From: Rhodospirillales bacterium | GTDB lineage: Bacteria > Pseudomonadota > Alphaproteobacteria > Acetobacterales > Acetobacteraceae | Assembly (NCBI GenBank): GCA_025359905.1 | Contig: JANYDF010000145.1 | Location: 1-54,673, forward strand | Reading direction: 5' to 3' | DNA: 54,673 nucleotides | Shown here: positions 9,101 through 17,801 of the stretch, one piece after another | Layout: every line of letters begins with the position of its first letter | Numbering within the stretch: the stretch's first letter is position 1 | Position numbers and translations under genes: made by a program | Notes under the pieces: model-generated | Seen by the model: the letters and a program-made list of their open reading frames with translations, nothing else | The model's database searches: none | What the model was told of the DNA's origin: nothing

Positions 9101-9832
9101 ATGCAAGCAGCAGCACACAGCGCGTCGGGTCGCACCGGCGCGGTTCCCGCCGAGATCGCCCGCTTCGATGCTTTGGCAGCGGAATGGTGGGATCCGAACG
9201 GGCCGATGCGCCCGCTGCACCGGATGAACCCGCTGCGGATCGGCTGGATCGACGAACGCATCCAGGCCCGCTACGGCCAGGGCGGCGTGCGGCTGCTCGA
9301 TGTTGGCAGCGGCGGCGGCTTGGTTGCCGAGGCACTCGCCGAACGCGGCCATAACGTATTGGGCATCGATGCGGCCGGCGAGGCGCTGGCGGTGGCCAGG
9401 GACCATGCCGAAGGCAAGGGTCTGGCCCTCGAATATCGCGAAACGGTTGCCGAGGATCTGCTGGCCGAACCCGAGCGGTTCGCGGTGATTACGTCGCTGG
9501 AAGTCATCGAACACGTCGCCGATCCGGCGGCATTCGTCGCCACGTTGGCGCGGCTGCTGCAACCGGGCGGGCTGCTGTTCCTGTCCACGCTGAACCGCAC
9601 GCCGCGCGCCTATCTCAGCGCCAAGGTCGGCGCGGAATACTTGTTGCGCTGGCTGCCGGTGGGCACCCACGACTACCGCAAGTTCGTCACCCCGGCCGAG
9701 CTGGGCGGCTACGCCCGCGCCGCCGGGCTGCGCATGGCCGACGTATCCGGCATGGTGCCCGACCTGCTGCGCGGCGGCTGGAAGGCCGGACGCGATCTGT
9801 CGGTGAATTACATCGCGATGGCGCAGAGGTAG
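9101..9832 (+). CDS. ubiG: Ubiquinone biosynthesis O-methyltransferase
   Basis: SAM-dependent methyltransferase for both O-methylation steps of ubiquinone synthesis. 243 residues. Start at the ATG at 9101 with GGAGG ten bases upstream. The sequence shows the UbiG entry motif EIARFDALAAEWWDPNGPMR, the SAM motif LLDVGSGGGLVAEALAERGH, the acidic loop GIDA, and the family core THDYRKFVTPAEL. The C-terminus ends in VNYIAMAQR, usual for the family. It is divergent from lysC and followed 51 bp later by a Xre-RES pair. Confidence 0.95.
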   Translation: MQAAAHSASGRTGAVPAEIARFDALAAEWWDPNGPMRPLHRMNPLRIGWIDERIQARYGQGGVRLLDVGSGGGLVAEALAERGHNVLGIDAAGEALAVARDHAEGKGLALEYRETVAEDLLAEPERFAVITSLEVIEHVADPAAFVATLARLLQPGGLLFLSTLNRTPRAYLSAKVGAEYLLRWLPVGTHDYRKFVTPAELGGYARAAGLRMADVSGMVPDLLRGGWKAGRDLSVNYIAMAQR

Positions 9833-9883
9833 GATTGCCCGCTATACTCGCCATGAATGTGAGCGTTTAGCGGGGCAACGCAC

Positions 9884-10249
9884 ATGGCTGACGCAGGTTT
9901 TGCCACCCCGCTGGTTCAGTCGGACGGCGCGATCGACATCGGGCTGCTGTCCGACACGCTGCGGATCACCAAAATTGAGCTGGCCAGCACAACCGGCTTG
10001 TCCCGGGACGCAGTGTCCAAAAGCGCCCGGCTGCATGCCCCGGCAACGCAGGCGCGCCTCCGCGATATGGTGGATATCCTCAATCGGGTGCACCCCTGGT
10101 GCGGCTCGTTGCCGCAGGCCTTCGCTTGGTACCGCGCCCAGCCGCTGCCCTCGTTCGGCGATCAAACCGCCGAGGCGCTGGTGAAGGAAGGTCGCGCCGA
10201 AGCGGTCCGGCGCTATTTGGATCGGATCGCGGTCGGCGGCTACGCGTGA
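9884..10249 (+). CDS. Xre/MbcA/ParS-type antitoxin
   Basis: 121 residues. An N-terminal HTH-like region (LRITKIELASTTGLSRDAVSK) is followed by the toxin-binding DUF2384 segment, with the hallmark HPWCGSLPQAFAWYRAQPLP, FGDQTAEALVKEGRAEAV and a C-terminal GGYA. These antitoxins block RES toxins by inserting their C-terminus into the NAD-binding pocket. The stop codon overlaps the GTG start of the RES gene (GTGA), and the pair forms a complete module. Confidence 0.9.
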   Translation: MADAGFATPLVQSDGAIDIGLLSDTLRITKIELASTTGLSRDAVSKSARLHAPATQARLRDMVDILNRVHPWCGSLPQAFAWYRAQPLPSFGDQTAEALVKEGRAEAVRRYLDRIAVGGYA

Positions 10250-10764
10250 GGTTCACGGGCACGGTATTCCGCGCCCACAACCCGCGCTGGTCGTTCGCCC
10301 CAACCTCCGGTGACGGTGCGGCCCGCTATGGCGGGCGATTCAATCCGGTTGGCATGGCAGCGCTGTATACGTCGCTGCGCCCTGAAACCGCTTGGCGGGA
10401 AGCACAGCAAGGTTTGCCGTTCAAGGCTCAGCCGCTGACCATTTGCGGATATGTAGCCGATTGCGCCGACATGGCAGACCTGACCGACCCCACCCAGCGC
10501 CGTTTTTGGGACATTGCGCCGGAGGACTTGAGTTGTGCCTGGGAAGCGATCCTCGAACGCGGCGCAACGCCGCCGGGTTGGGCGATGGCCAAGCAGCTTC
10601 ATGCCGCCGGGATCGCCGGGATTATTGTGCCGAGTTTCGCCCCCGGAGCGCTGGCGCAGGACCGCAACGCGGTATTTTGGCGATGGCAGGATAGGCCGCC
10701 GCACCAAGTCGCGGTGATCGACGATGAGCAGCGTTTGCCGCGCAATCAACGATCCTGGGAATAG
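10246..10764 (+). CDS. RES-domain toxin (NAD+-degrading family)
   Basis: 172 residues from a GTG that overlaps the antitoxin stop. RES toxins deplete cellular NAD+. Family features seen: FRAHNPRWSFAP near the start, ARYGGRFNPVGMAALYTSLR with the R-G-R-F-N and Y motifs, ETAWREAQQG, and a C-terminal WRWQD. All three conserved blocks are present, so it appears functional, in contrast to the second RES gene at 31.3 kb. It is convergent with the DUF1178 gene, with only 6 bp between stops. Confidence 0.9.
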   Translation: MRFTGTVFRAHNPRWSFAPTSGDGAARYGGRFNPVGMAALYTSLRPETAWREAQQGLPFKAQPLTICGYVADCADMADLTDPTQRRFWDIAPEDLSCAWEAILERGATPPGWAMAKQLHAAGIAGIIVPSFAPGALAQDRNAVFWRWQDRPPHQVAVIDDEQRLPRNQRSWE

Positions 10765-10770
10765 CGCGGA

Positions 10771-11232
10771 CTACCCGTCCGCGCGCGGCAGCCAGGGGAT
10801 TTGGCCGATCTCGATGCCGTCCTCAGCAAGCGCCTCGGCTTCTTCCGGCGTTGCCTCGCCGTAGATGCCGCGCGCTTCCTTCTCGCCGTTGTGAATGCGG
10901 CGGGCTTCGCCAGCAAATTCGTTGCCGACGTAGTCGCAGTTCTTCTCCACCTCGGCGCGCAGGCGTTGCAGCATGGCGCGGATGTGGTCGGGGATGCGGT
11001 CGCCGCCAACTGCGACCGGCGGCGCCGTAGCGGCCGGGGCTTCGGCGGGAACCGGCGCCACCTCACGCGAACGCGCCACCGACGGGGTCATCAGCGCGCG
11101 GCGCACCTTGACCGAGCCGCATTGCGGGCATTCCACGAGGCCACGCGCCGCCTGCGCGTCGAAGCCGGCGCTATCGCGGAACCAGCCGTCGAAGCCGTGG
11201 TCGTGATCGCATTGCAACTGGTAGTGAATCAT
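10771..11232 (-). CDS. DUF1178 family protein
   Basis: 153-residue protein of unknown function common in alphaproteobacteria. The N-terminus begins MIHYQLQCDHDHGFDGWF, and a CPQCGS pair follows, so a small zinc ribbon made from the two cysteine sites is likely. A Pro/Ala-rich linker leads to a conserved C-terminal half (NCDYVGNEFAGEARRIHNGE, then GEATPEEAEALAEDGI). It is the last gene of a minus-strand group that also contains grxC and comF, a grouping often seen in this class. Confidence 0.9.
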   Translation of the reverse strand: MIHYQLQCDHDHGFDGWFRDSAGFDAQAARGLVECPQCGSVKVRRALMTPSVARSREVAPVPAEAPAATAPPVAVGGDRIPDHIRAMLQRLRAEVEKNCDYVGNEFAGEARRIHNGEKEARGIYGEATPEEAEALAEDGIEIGQIPWLPRADG

Positions 11233-11305
11233 TCGCCGGTCCTGCCGAACGTCATCGCAGCTTCACATGGCGGCAATCGGCGCGCCCGGCAAGCAGACGG
11301 ATCAA

Positions 11306-11566
11306 TCAGACCGCCTGCAACAGCGGATCGAGCTTGCCCGCGCGGTCCAGCGCCAGCAAATCGTCGCAGCCGCCGATATGCCGCCCGTCGATGAAGATTT
11401 GCGGTACGCTGGTGCGCCCGCCCGCCCGGCGCATGGCTTCCTGCCGCGCCGCACTGCCGCCCGGAGCGTCGATTTCCTGATAGGCGGCGCCCTTCTTCTC
11501 GAACACCTGCTTGGCCCGCACGCAAAACGGGCACCAATCCTGGGTATAAATTTCAATCGACGGCAT
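11306..11566 (-). CDS. grxC: Glutaredoxin 3
   Basis: Glutathione-dependent disulfide reductase of 86 residues, the normal size. The dithiol active site CPFC is at residues 12-15 in YTQDWCPFCVRAKQ. The cis-proline motif TSVPQIFIDG and the glutathione-binding GGCDDLLAL follow. The ATG at 11566 was chosen because it gives the canonical N-terminus MPSIEIYTQDW; the open frame continuing upstream enters comF. It sits 62 bp downstream of comF. Confidence 0.95.
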   Translation of the reverse strand: MPSIEIYTQDWCPFCVRAKQVFEKKGAAYQEIDAPGGSAARQEAMRRAGGRTSVPQIFIDGRHIGGCDDLLALDRAGKLDPLLQAV

Positions 11567-11628
11567 GCAGCCCTCCAACTTCGCTCCACCGCAGATGGTT
11601 GGCGCATCGTGGCGCCATCGCAAGTGCC

Positions 11629-12399
11629 TCAGCGCAATCTCGGGTCTGGCACGCGCGCGGCGACGAGCACATCCACCGATGCGGCCCCCCCGGCCAGCAA
11701 GACCTCGACACAAGCGGCGGCGGTGGCGCCGGAGGTCATCACGTCGTCCGTCAACAACACTCGCTTGCCCGCCAGCAACACCGCGCGGCTTGGGCGGACG
11801 GCAAACACGCCCGCCACCGCCGCCGTGCGCGCCGTGGCGCCCAATTCGCCGAGCGGTGCGGTCGGTTTTATCCGGCGCAGCAAGTCGGGCGCGTTCGGCA
11901 CACCGGACAGCCGGGACAAAGCCCGGCCAAGCAGCGCCGCCTGATTATAGCGGCGTGTGAACAAACGCCCGCGATGCAGCGGCACCGGCACGATCAAATC
12001 CGCGCGGCGCAGCAGCGCCGCCCCGGCGCGCGCCATCATCGGCGCCAAGGCTGCCGCCAATTCCGGCCGGTCGGCGTGTTTGAACGGCAGCAAGATACGC
12101 TTGGCGTGCTCGTCGTATCGCAGCGCCGCGCGCGCCTGTCCCCACGGCGGCGCGTGCAGGCGGCAGCCGGGGCACAACCGCTCGGGCCCGCCTTGCAGCG
12201 GATGCGCGAACGGCACGCCGCAATGCGTGCAGCATGGCTCGGTGATGAAGGCGGCCCGCGTGAAGCAAACGGCGCAAAACTGCCCCGGCGCATCGACTGG
12301 GCGGTCACAGGTCAGGCAATGCGGCGGCAGCAGCACGTCCAGCACCGCGCGTCCGGCGATAGAAACGGCGCGAGACATTTGGCGCGCGATTGGCTGCAT
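11629..12399 (-). CDS. comF: ComF family phosphoribosyltransferase-like protein
   Basis: 256 residues. The N-terminal zinc finger has paired cysteines (CLTCDRP, CAVC, CCTHCG, CPGC). The C-terminal PRT fold shows VPVPLHRGRLFTRRYNQAAL and the PRPP-binding loop VLLTDDVMTSGATAAA. ComF proteins take part in DNA uptake and single-strand DNA processing in competent bacteria, but many non-competent bacteria carry them. It is divergent from the methyltransferase at 12460 across about 60 bp, a conserved alphaproteobacterial arrangement. Confidence 0.93.
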   Translation of the reverse strand: MQPIARQMSRAVSIAGRAVLDVLLPPHCLTCDRPVDAPGQFCAVCFTRAAFITEPCCTHCGVPFAHPLQGGPERLCPGCRLHAPPWGQARAALRYDEHAKRILLPFKHADRPELAAALAPMMARAGAALLRRADLIVPVPLHRGRLFTRRYNQAALLGRALSRLSGVPNAPDLLRRIKPTAPLGELGATARTAAVAGVFAVRPSRAVLLAGKRVLLTDDVMTSGATAAACVEVLLAGGAASVDVLVAARVPDPRLR

Positions 12400-12459
12400 C
12401 GCGAAACCCTACGCCCACGCAACGGTTGGCAGCAACGCCGCAGGCGCTAGATTGGCCGC

Positions 12460-13317
12460 ATGAGCGCCCCCAGCCAGATTTTCGACCGCGCCGCCGTGCG
12501 CCGCCACCGCGACCGTGCCGCCGCCAGCGTGGCCAGCGTGGCCGACATTCTCGCCGACACCGCCGAGCGGTTGCTCGACCGGCTGGACGACACCACGCGC
12601 CGCTTCACCAGCGCGCTGGACATCGGCGGGCGCGGCATCACCGCGCCGCTGCTGCGCGCACGCGGCATCGCCACGGTGGCCTGCGACCTGTCCGCCCCGA
12701 TGCTGGCGCTGTCCGGCGGCCCGGCGGTGGTGGCCGACGAGGAGTGGCTGCCGTTCGGCCCCGGCAGCTTCGACCTCGTGGTGGCCAATCTGTCGCTGCA
12801 TTGGGTCAACGACCTGCCCGGCGCGCTGATTCAAATTCGCCGCGCTTTGCGGCCGGATGGCCTGTTGTTGGCCAGCCTGCCCGCATTCGGCACATTGGCC
12901 GAGTTGCGCGGCGCGCTGACCGAAGCCGAGGCCATGCTGTCCGAAGGGGCCTCGCCGCGCATCTCGCCATTCCCGGATTTGCGCGATCTGGCCGGGCTGC
13001 TGCAACGCGCCGGATTCGCGCTGCCGGTGGCCGACGTGGAGGACATCCGCATCCTGTACGCCGACCCGATGCACCTGCTGCGCGACCTGCGCGCCGCCGG
13101 TGAAGCCAACGCGGTGCAACTGCGCGACCGCCGCACGCCGCCGCGCGCGCTGTTTCCCGCAGCCCTGGCCGGACTGCCCGAGCAGGATGGCCGCGCGCCC
13201 GCGACGCTGAAGCTGGCGATCATGACCGGCTGGGCACCGGCGCCAAGCCAGCCGCAACCGTTGAAGCCCGGCAGCGCCACCCACTCGCTAGCCGAGGCGC
13301 TGGCCAAACCGGACTAA
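12460..13317 (+). CDS. Class I SAM-dependent methyltransferase (NDUFAF5/BioC-like)
   Basis: 285 residues. The N-terminus IFDRAAVRRHRDRAAA resembles the bacterial homologues of human NDUFAF5, a complex I assembly hydroxylase. The SAM-binding fold is recognisable in ALDIGGRG, VACDLSAPML and FDLVVANLSLHWVNDLPG. The C-terminal domain (LYADPMHLLRDLRAAGEANAV) is also typical of this family. The true reaction is unknown; BioC (malonyl-ACP methyltransferase) is the main alternative. Convergent with the desaturase gene; the two stop codons overlap. Confidence 0.8.
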   Translation: MSAPSQIFDRAAVRRHRDRAAASVASVADILADTAERLLDRLDDTTRRFTSALDIGGRGITAPLLRARGIATVACDLSAPMLALSGGPAVVADEEWLPFGPGSFDLVVANLSLHWVNDLPGALIQIRRALRPDGLLLASLPAFGTLAELRGALTEAEAMLSEGASPRISPFPDLRDLAGLLQRAGFALPVADVEDIRILYADPMHLLRDLRAAGEANAVQLRDRRTPPRALFPAALAGLPEQDGRAPATLKLAIMTGWAPAPSQPQPLKPGSATHSLAEALAKPD

Positions 13318-14222
13318 AGCGGCGCGCGCCCCAGCGGATGCAGCACCCGGTCATGCGGGGTCAGCAGAAACCGCCGCGCTACATCGGGATAGCCATTGTA
13401 CAGCAGTCCGCCATTACCCGAGATCAGCCGCGCGCGGTGGCGTCGATACAATTTCGGAATGACATACCATGGCGCGGACGGCCACGCGTGATGCACCGAG
13501 TGTAGATTGTTGAACAAGAACAGCAGCCCGAACACCGGCGCGTGCTCGACAATGGCGATCCGCTCGCGCACCCCTTCGGCGGCGCGATGCTCGGCGAACG
13601 AGCGCACCAGCATCAGGCTGAGCGCCGGATACACCACTGCAACCGCATAGATCAGTGGATTGATCCCGCAGGCCAGCCACAGCCACGCCAGCACGCAGGC
13701 CACACCGGCCAGATGCGGCAGCCAAATGCGCCACGCCGCCGCCTCGCCGCGCGACAATGCGCCCGACTGGAAATAAAAGAACCGGCCGATGCTCCAGCCC
13801 GGCCCAAGCAGTAGCCGCCCCAGAAACGTGCTGTTGACCGCGACAATGCGCCGCCCGAGCGGGCTTAGTGCCGCCCAAAGCTCATCTGTCCAGTAATAGC
13901 TTTCCGGATCGTCGAACGGGTCGGTCAGCCGGGCGTCGTCATGGTGGCGCAGGTGCGAACTGCGATAGATCGCATATGGCAGCCACAGCGACAGCGGCGG
14001 GAAGCCCAGCGCGTCGTTGATGGCGCGAATACGCGTCGGATGGCCGTGCAGCACTTCGTGTTGCAGCGAGCCGTGCCACGCCACCAGCCAGGCCAGGGCT
14101 GGAATGGTCAGCCACAGCGGCACGGCGTGCCAGTGCCAGGTCAGTGCGAGCCAGCCGCCGTAAATCGTCAGCGCAAGCAACAGGGTCGGCAGTTCGATGC
14201 GCGGGATTGCAATGCATTCCAC
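13314..14222 (-). CDS. Fatty acid desaturase
   Basis: Membrane di-iron desaturase of about 302 residues. Three histidine boxes are visible: HEVLHGH, SSHLRHHDD and LHSVHHAWPS, and hydrophobic segments flank the boxes. Related proteins desaturate acyl lipids or hydroxylate carotenoids, and the substrate is not clear from the sequence. The frame is open to 14324, but that extension translates a palindromic non-coding element, so a GTG at 14222 (or 14225) is preferred. No clear ribosome site supports either. The stop overlaps that of the methyltransferase. Confidence 0.82.
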   Translation of the reverse strand: MECIAIPRIELPTLLLALTIYGGWLALTWHWHAVPLWLTIPALAWLVAWHGSLQHEVLHGHPTRIRAINDALGFPPLSLWLPYAIYRSSHLRHHDDARLTDPFDDPESYYWTDELWAALSPLGRRIVAVNSTFLGRLLLGPGWSIGRFFYFQSGALSRGEAAAWRIWLPHLAGVACVLAWLWLACGINPLIYAVAVVYPALSLMLVRSFAEHRAAEGVRERIAIVEHAPVFGLLFLFNNLHSVHHAWPSAPWYVIPKLYRRHRARLISGNGGLLYNGYPDVARRFLLTPHDRVLHPLGRAPL

Positions 14223-14339
14223 CACCCCGGGGGGGGCCACGGCCCGGCTCACCACGTCTTTGGTCTTTCCTGCTTGTGCTGGAAACCAAACTGTATGCGT
14301 CAAGCCAACCGAGCCGCAAGCCAAACAGCGAGACCGAAA

Positions 14340-16256
14340 TCACTCCGCCGGACGCACCCGTACCGAGGCGTGCGCGGCGCTGCCGCCTGCGTCCAGCACG
14401 GTCAGCCGGTAAAACCCCGCCCCCGCCGGAGTCCAGGCCACCTCGCGCCGCGCCGGGTCGGCGGGCAGCGGCGCGCCATCGACCAGAAAGGTCAGCGGGC
14501 GGCGCCCGCCCATGGCGCGCAGCACCACCGGGCCGTCGCCCGCCAGCACCGCATCGGGCGGGGGGAACAGCAGGCGCAGCGCGTCGGCGCTGATGCCGGT
14601 GGCGTCGCGGCGCAGGCTCGGCGGCGAGGGGCGCGGGGCGGGCGGCAGCAGACCGAACACGCGGGCCAGCATCGGCAGCGCCAGACTGCGCCCCGTCGCG
14701 CCCGGCAGCGGTGTGCCATCCGGCCGGCCGATCCACACGGCGGCGGCGTGATGCGCGTCGAACCCCAGCGCCCAGGCGTCGCGGCCGCCCCAACTAGTAC
14801 CGGTTTTCCAGGCGACCCCTGAACTATCCGCCGTGTCCGGGAACGGTTGGGTCAGCACCCCGGCCACGGCGGCGGCGGCGCGCGGGGCCAGCAACGGCAG
14901 CGCCGCGCGATGTTCCTCCGCCCGCAGCGCCAGCGGGGCGAACGCGCCGTCGGTGGCGATCGACGCATACAGCCCCGCCAGTTGCCGCAGCGTGATCCCA
15001 GCCCCGCCGAGGGCGAGCGGCAGCGACGGATCCGCACCCGGCGGCAGCCGCAGTTTGATTCCGGCGGCTTGCAAACTGGCAGCAAAGCGCTGCGGGCCAA
15101 TGCGGTCCAGCAGCGCCACCGCAGGCAAATTCAACGACCGCCGCAATGCCTCGGCGGCCGTCACCTCGCCGGCGAAGCTGCGGTCGAAATCCTCCGGCGC
15201 GTAATGGCCGAAGCGGCGCGGCGTATCGTCCAGCACCGTCTCGGGTGCTGCAAGTCCATCTTGAAACGCCAGCCCATAGATGAACGGCTTCAACGCCGAG
15301 CCAGGCGAGCGCACCGCGCGGGTCAAATCGAGAAACCCGCCCCGCCCCTCGCCCCGCCCGCCACCGCCCGAAACCAGCGCGCGAATTTCCCGCGCCGGGG
15401 CGTCGGCGATCAGCAGTGCCAGCGAGGCACGGTCGGGCAAATCGGCTAGCCGGTCGGCGGCGAGACGTTCGAGCGCTTCCTGCAACGGCAAGTCCAGCGT
15501 GGTGGCAACGCGCGGCGGACCGGCCAGCGCCGCCACCGCTTGCGGCGCATGACGGGGCAATTTCACCCGTGCCGCCGGCATCTCGCCGCCATCGCCGCCG
15601 AGGATGCGGTCGCGCAGCAGGCGGGCGCGATCCGGGTGCCGGTCTGGCCGCAGTGCCTCCGGGCGGCGCGGAATGGCCACCAGCAGCGCCGCCTGCGCCG
15701 GTTCCAGCAGGCGCGGCGACGTGCCGAACCACGCCAGCGACCCGGCGCGCAGCCCTTCGAGATTGCCGCCGTACGGCGCCAGGGTCAGCCAGATGCTGAG
15801 AATCTCGCTTTTGCTGAAGCGGACTTCCAGTTGCAGCGCCCGGGCAATCTCGATCAGCTTGCTGCGCACGGTGCGCGGGCGCGGTTCCAGCAGCCGGGCG
15901 GCCTGCATGGTCAGCGTCGAGCCGCCCGACACGACCCGTCCGGCGCGCAGGTCCTGCGCCAGCGCGCGCAACAGCGCCAACGGGTTGACGCCCGGATGAT
16001 GCCAGAACTGCCGGTCCTCGGTGCGGATCAGCGCGTCGATGAACGCCGGGGCCACCTCGCTGGCCTCGGTGTGAAACCGCCAAACCCCGCCGGGTGCCGG
16101 CAGCAGCGCCACGGTGCGGCCCTGCCGGTCAATGATCTCGGTGCCGGTCTGCGCCAGCCGCGATAAGTCGGGCGGAAACGCGCGGTCAAGCGCCAGCGCC
16201 GCCAGCCCAAAACCGAGCAGCGCCGCCAGTGTCCATCGCAAGAGCCGTCGCCGCAT
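14340..16256 (-). CDS. pbpC: Penicillin-binding protein 1C
   Basis: Bifunctional peptidoglycan enzyme of 638 residues, short for the family. It has an N-terminal membrane anchor (LLRWTLAALLGFGLAALAL). The GT51 glycosyltransferase shows the catalytic Glu in LIRTEDRQFWHHPGVNP and SGGSTLTMQAARLL. The transpeptidase has the S-x-x-K motif in SPGSALKPFIYG (Ser320, Lys323), SLNLPAVAL as the SxN region, and the KTG triad in WKTGTSWGGRDAW. A PBP1C C-terminal beta domain follows. In many bacteria pbpC is next to the alpha-2-macroglobulin gene; here three genes (chaC, hicB, hicA) lie between them. Confidence 0.95.
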   Translation of the reverse strand: MRRRLLRWTLAALLGFGLAALALDRAFPPDLSRLAQTGTEIIDRQGRTVALLPAPGGVWRFHTEASEVAPAFIDALIRTEDRQFWHHPGVNPLALLRALAQDLRAGRVVSGGSTLTMQAARLLEPRPRTVRSKLIEIARALQLEVRFSKSEILSIWLTLAPYGGNLEGLRAGSLAWFGTSPRLLEPAQAALLVAIPRRPEALRPDRHPDRARLLRDRILGGDGGEMPAARVKLPRHAPQAVAALAGPPRVATTLDLPLQEALERLAADRLADLPDRASLALLIADAPAREIRALVSGGGGRGEGRGGFLDLTRAVRSPGSALKPFIYGLAFQDGLAAPETVLDDTPRRFGHYAPEDFDRSFAGEVTAAEALRRSLNLPAVALLDRIGPQRFAASLQAAGIKLRLPPGADPSLPLALGGAGITLRQLAGLYASIATDGAFAPLALRAEEHRAALPLLAPRAAAAVAGVLTQPFPDTADSSGVAWKTGTSWGGRDAWALGFDAHHAAAVWIGRPDGTPLPGATGRSLALPMLARVFGLLPPAPRPSPPSLRRDATGISADALRLLFPPPDAVLAGDGPVVLRAMGGRRPLTFLVDGAPLPADPARREVAWTPAGAGFYRLTVLDAGGSAAHASVRVRPAE

Positions 16257-16359
16257 CGCCGCTCCGCCGGTTTACGTCACGCAACACACCATAGCGGCAT
16301 GAACGCCGGAAGAATGGCTGGACAGCGCACGGCCTGCCGCATCACGCTGCACGCCACCC

Positions 16360-17073
16360 ATGACAATCTTCGACCTGAACGAAACCCCGCGCCTGACCCG
16401 CGAATTGCTGCTCGGCAATGGCCTCGCGGACATGATCGCGCGCGGCACGCCGCATATCCGCATCCTGACCGACGCGGAGCGCCACGCGTCATTGCACAGC
16501 GTGCTGGCCGAGCGCCCGGAGCACGGCGACGGCGTGTGGCTGTTTGCCTATGGCTCGCTGATCTGGAACCCCACCATCCGCGTCGGCGAGCGCCGGGTGG
16601 CCACCGCACTCGGCTGGCATCGGGCGTTTTGCCTATCGACCAGCGTCGGGCGCGGCACGCCGGATAATCCTGGTTTGCTGCTCGGGCTGCGCCACGGTGG
16701 CACCTGCTGCGGCGCGGTGTTGCGGGTGGCCGAGCATGACCTGGAGCACGAACTCGACGTGCTGTGGCGGCGCGAGATGGTGACCGGCGGCTATCTGCCG
16801 CGCTGGCTGCCGGTGCATGACGCGGCGGGCGAAACGCTGGGCCACGCCATCGGCTTCACCATCGACCCGGCCGGGCCGGGCTACGTGGACGACCTGACCG
16901 AGGAACAAACCATCCGCCGCATCGCCACCGCGCGCGGCGAACTGGGAACGTCTGCCGAATACCTATTTCGTACCTGGCACGGCCTGCGCGCCATGGGCAT
17001 CGCCGATCCGCTTGTGGACCGGCTGGCGCCGCTGGTTGAGGAGGTGATGCGGGCTGAAATCTTCAGCGAGTAA
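16360..17073 (+). CDS. chaC: ChaC-type gamma-glutamylcyclotransferase
   Basis: Enzyme that releases 5-oxoproline from glutathione. 237 residues. The family signature WLFAYGSLIWNP is present, as are the tail motifs GGYLPRWLPV and GPGYVDDLTEEQTIRRI. The expected catalytic glutamate region (LDVLWRREMVTGGY) is intact. It is divergent from pbpC across about 100 bp and convergent with hicB, with which it overlaps by 11 bases at the 3' ends. Confidence 0.93.
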   Translation: MTIFDLNETPRLTRELLLGNGLADMIARGTPHIRILTDAERHASLHSVLAERPEHGDGVWLFAYGSLIWNPTIRVGERRVATALGWHRAFCLSTSVGRGTPDNPGLLLGLRHGGTCCGAVLRVAEHDLEHELDVLWRREMVTGGYLPRWLPVHDAAGETLGHAIGFTIDPAGPGYVDDLTEEQTIRRIATARGELGTSAEYLFRTWHGLRAMGIADPLVDRLAPLVEEVMRAEIFSE

Positions 17074-17473
17074 GTGCCAGCGCGGGGCTTTCGAGGGTCA
17101 GCCGCGCGATGGCGCCGGAGCGGGTTTCGCCTGCCGACCGCGCTTGCGCGTCCAGCCGCCGCAGCACCCTGCGCGGCAATGTTATGTTGACCCGTTCGAT
17201 GGTGTCGTCGAGCAGGGCCGGGTCGACATTGATAACACCCAGCGTCCAGCCAGCATAATCCGGCAAGCCGCGCACCGCCGCCAAACTGCTCGGCGCCGGG
17301 ATGGGCAGTCCCGCATCGAGCGCCGCATCGATCCATGCTGCTGCTGCCTCCTCGGCCGCGGCGATAGCCTCGTCAAGGCTGTCGCCGGCCGAGAAGCAGC
17401 CGGGCAAGTCGGGAACGGCAACGCCGAACGCCGTGGCGTCGCTGCCGGTTTCAATCAGGATCGGGTAGCGCAT
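17063..17473 (-). CDS. hicB: HicB antitoxin
   Basis: 136 residues. The N-terminal degenerate RNase H-like HicB fold reads AFGVAVPDLPGCFSAGDSLD, then EAIAAAEEAAAAWI. The C-terminal ribbon-helix-helix DNA-binding domain is visible (RVNITLPRRVLRRLDAQARS), so it probably represses its own operon. It is encoded 11 bp after hicA on the same strand. Its last bases overlap the 3' end of chaC. Confidence 0.93.
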   Translation of the reverse strand: MRYPILIETGSDATAFGVAVPDLPGCFSAGDSLDEAIAAAEEAAAAWIDAALDAGLPIPAPSSLAAVRGLPDYAGWTLGVINVDPALLDDTIERVNITLPRRVLRRLDAQARSAGETRSGAIARLTLESPALALTR

Positions 17474-17484
17474 GTGTCGCCCTC

Positions 17485-17673
17485 CTACAGGCCAGCCTGC
17501 TTGCGAATTGCCGCGACCAATCCTGGGCCGAGCTCCTTTTTCGGATGAGGCACAACGACGATGCCTGGGCGATCAGGGTGCTTCAAAACATGATGCGAGC
17601 CGCGAATACGATCCAAAAACCAGCCAGCCGCCCGCAGGTCTCGGATCAGGTCCGCGCTTTTCCTAATGCGCAT
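17485..17673 (-). CDS. hicA: HicA mRNA interferase toxin
   Basis: 62 residues with the double-stranded-RNA-binding-like HicA fold. It contains AAGWFLDRIRGSHHVLKHP, in which the conserved catalytic His lies in GSHHV, and VVPHPKKELGPGLVAAIRKQ. The start was placed at the ATG at 17673 (MRIRKSADL), though the open frame begins at 17694 and another Met is at 17676. HicA toxins block translation by cutting mRNA. The gene is divergent from the alpha-2-macroglobulin gene. Confidence 0.92.
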   Translation of the reverse strand: MRIRKSADLIRDLRAAGWFLDRIRGSHHVLKHPDRPGIVVVPHPKKELGPGLVAAIRKQAGL

Positions 17674-17757
17674 CATACACACAAAACACGGCAACCGTCA
17701 AAGCGGTCAAACGCTCTGCCGCACACAATCGTTCACTGAATGAGCACGAAGCACTGA

Positions 17758-17763
17758 TATAGT
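17758..17763 (+). promoter_or_regulatory. Possible extended -10 element for the alpha-2-macroglobulin gene
   Basis: TATAGT preceded by TGA makes a TGn-TATAGT extended -10. It lies 39 bases before the ATG, whose ribosome site is GGAGG. The best -35 candidate (TTCACT at about 17732) has a 20-base spacer, which is poor, so the call is weak. Confidence 0.25.
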
Positions 17764-17801
17764 GCCAAAGCCCCGCTAACATCGCGGACGGAGGATTCGG
17801 C

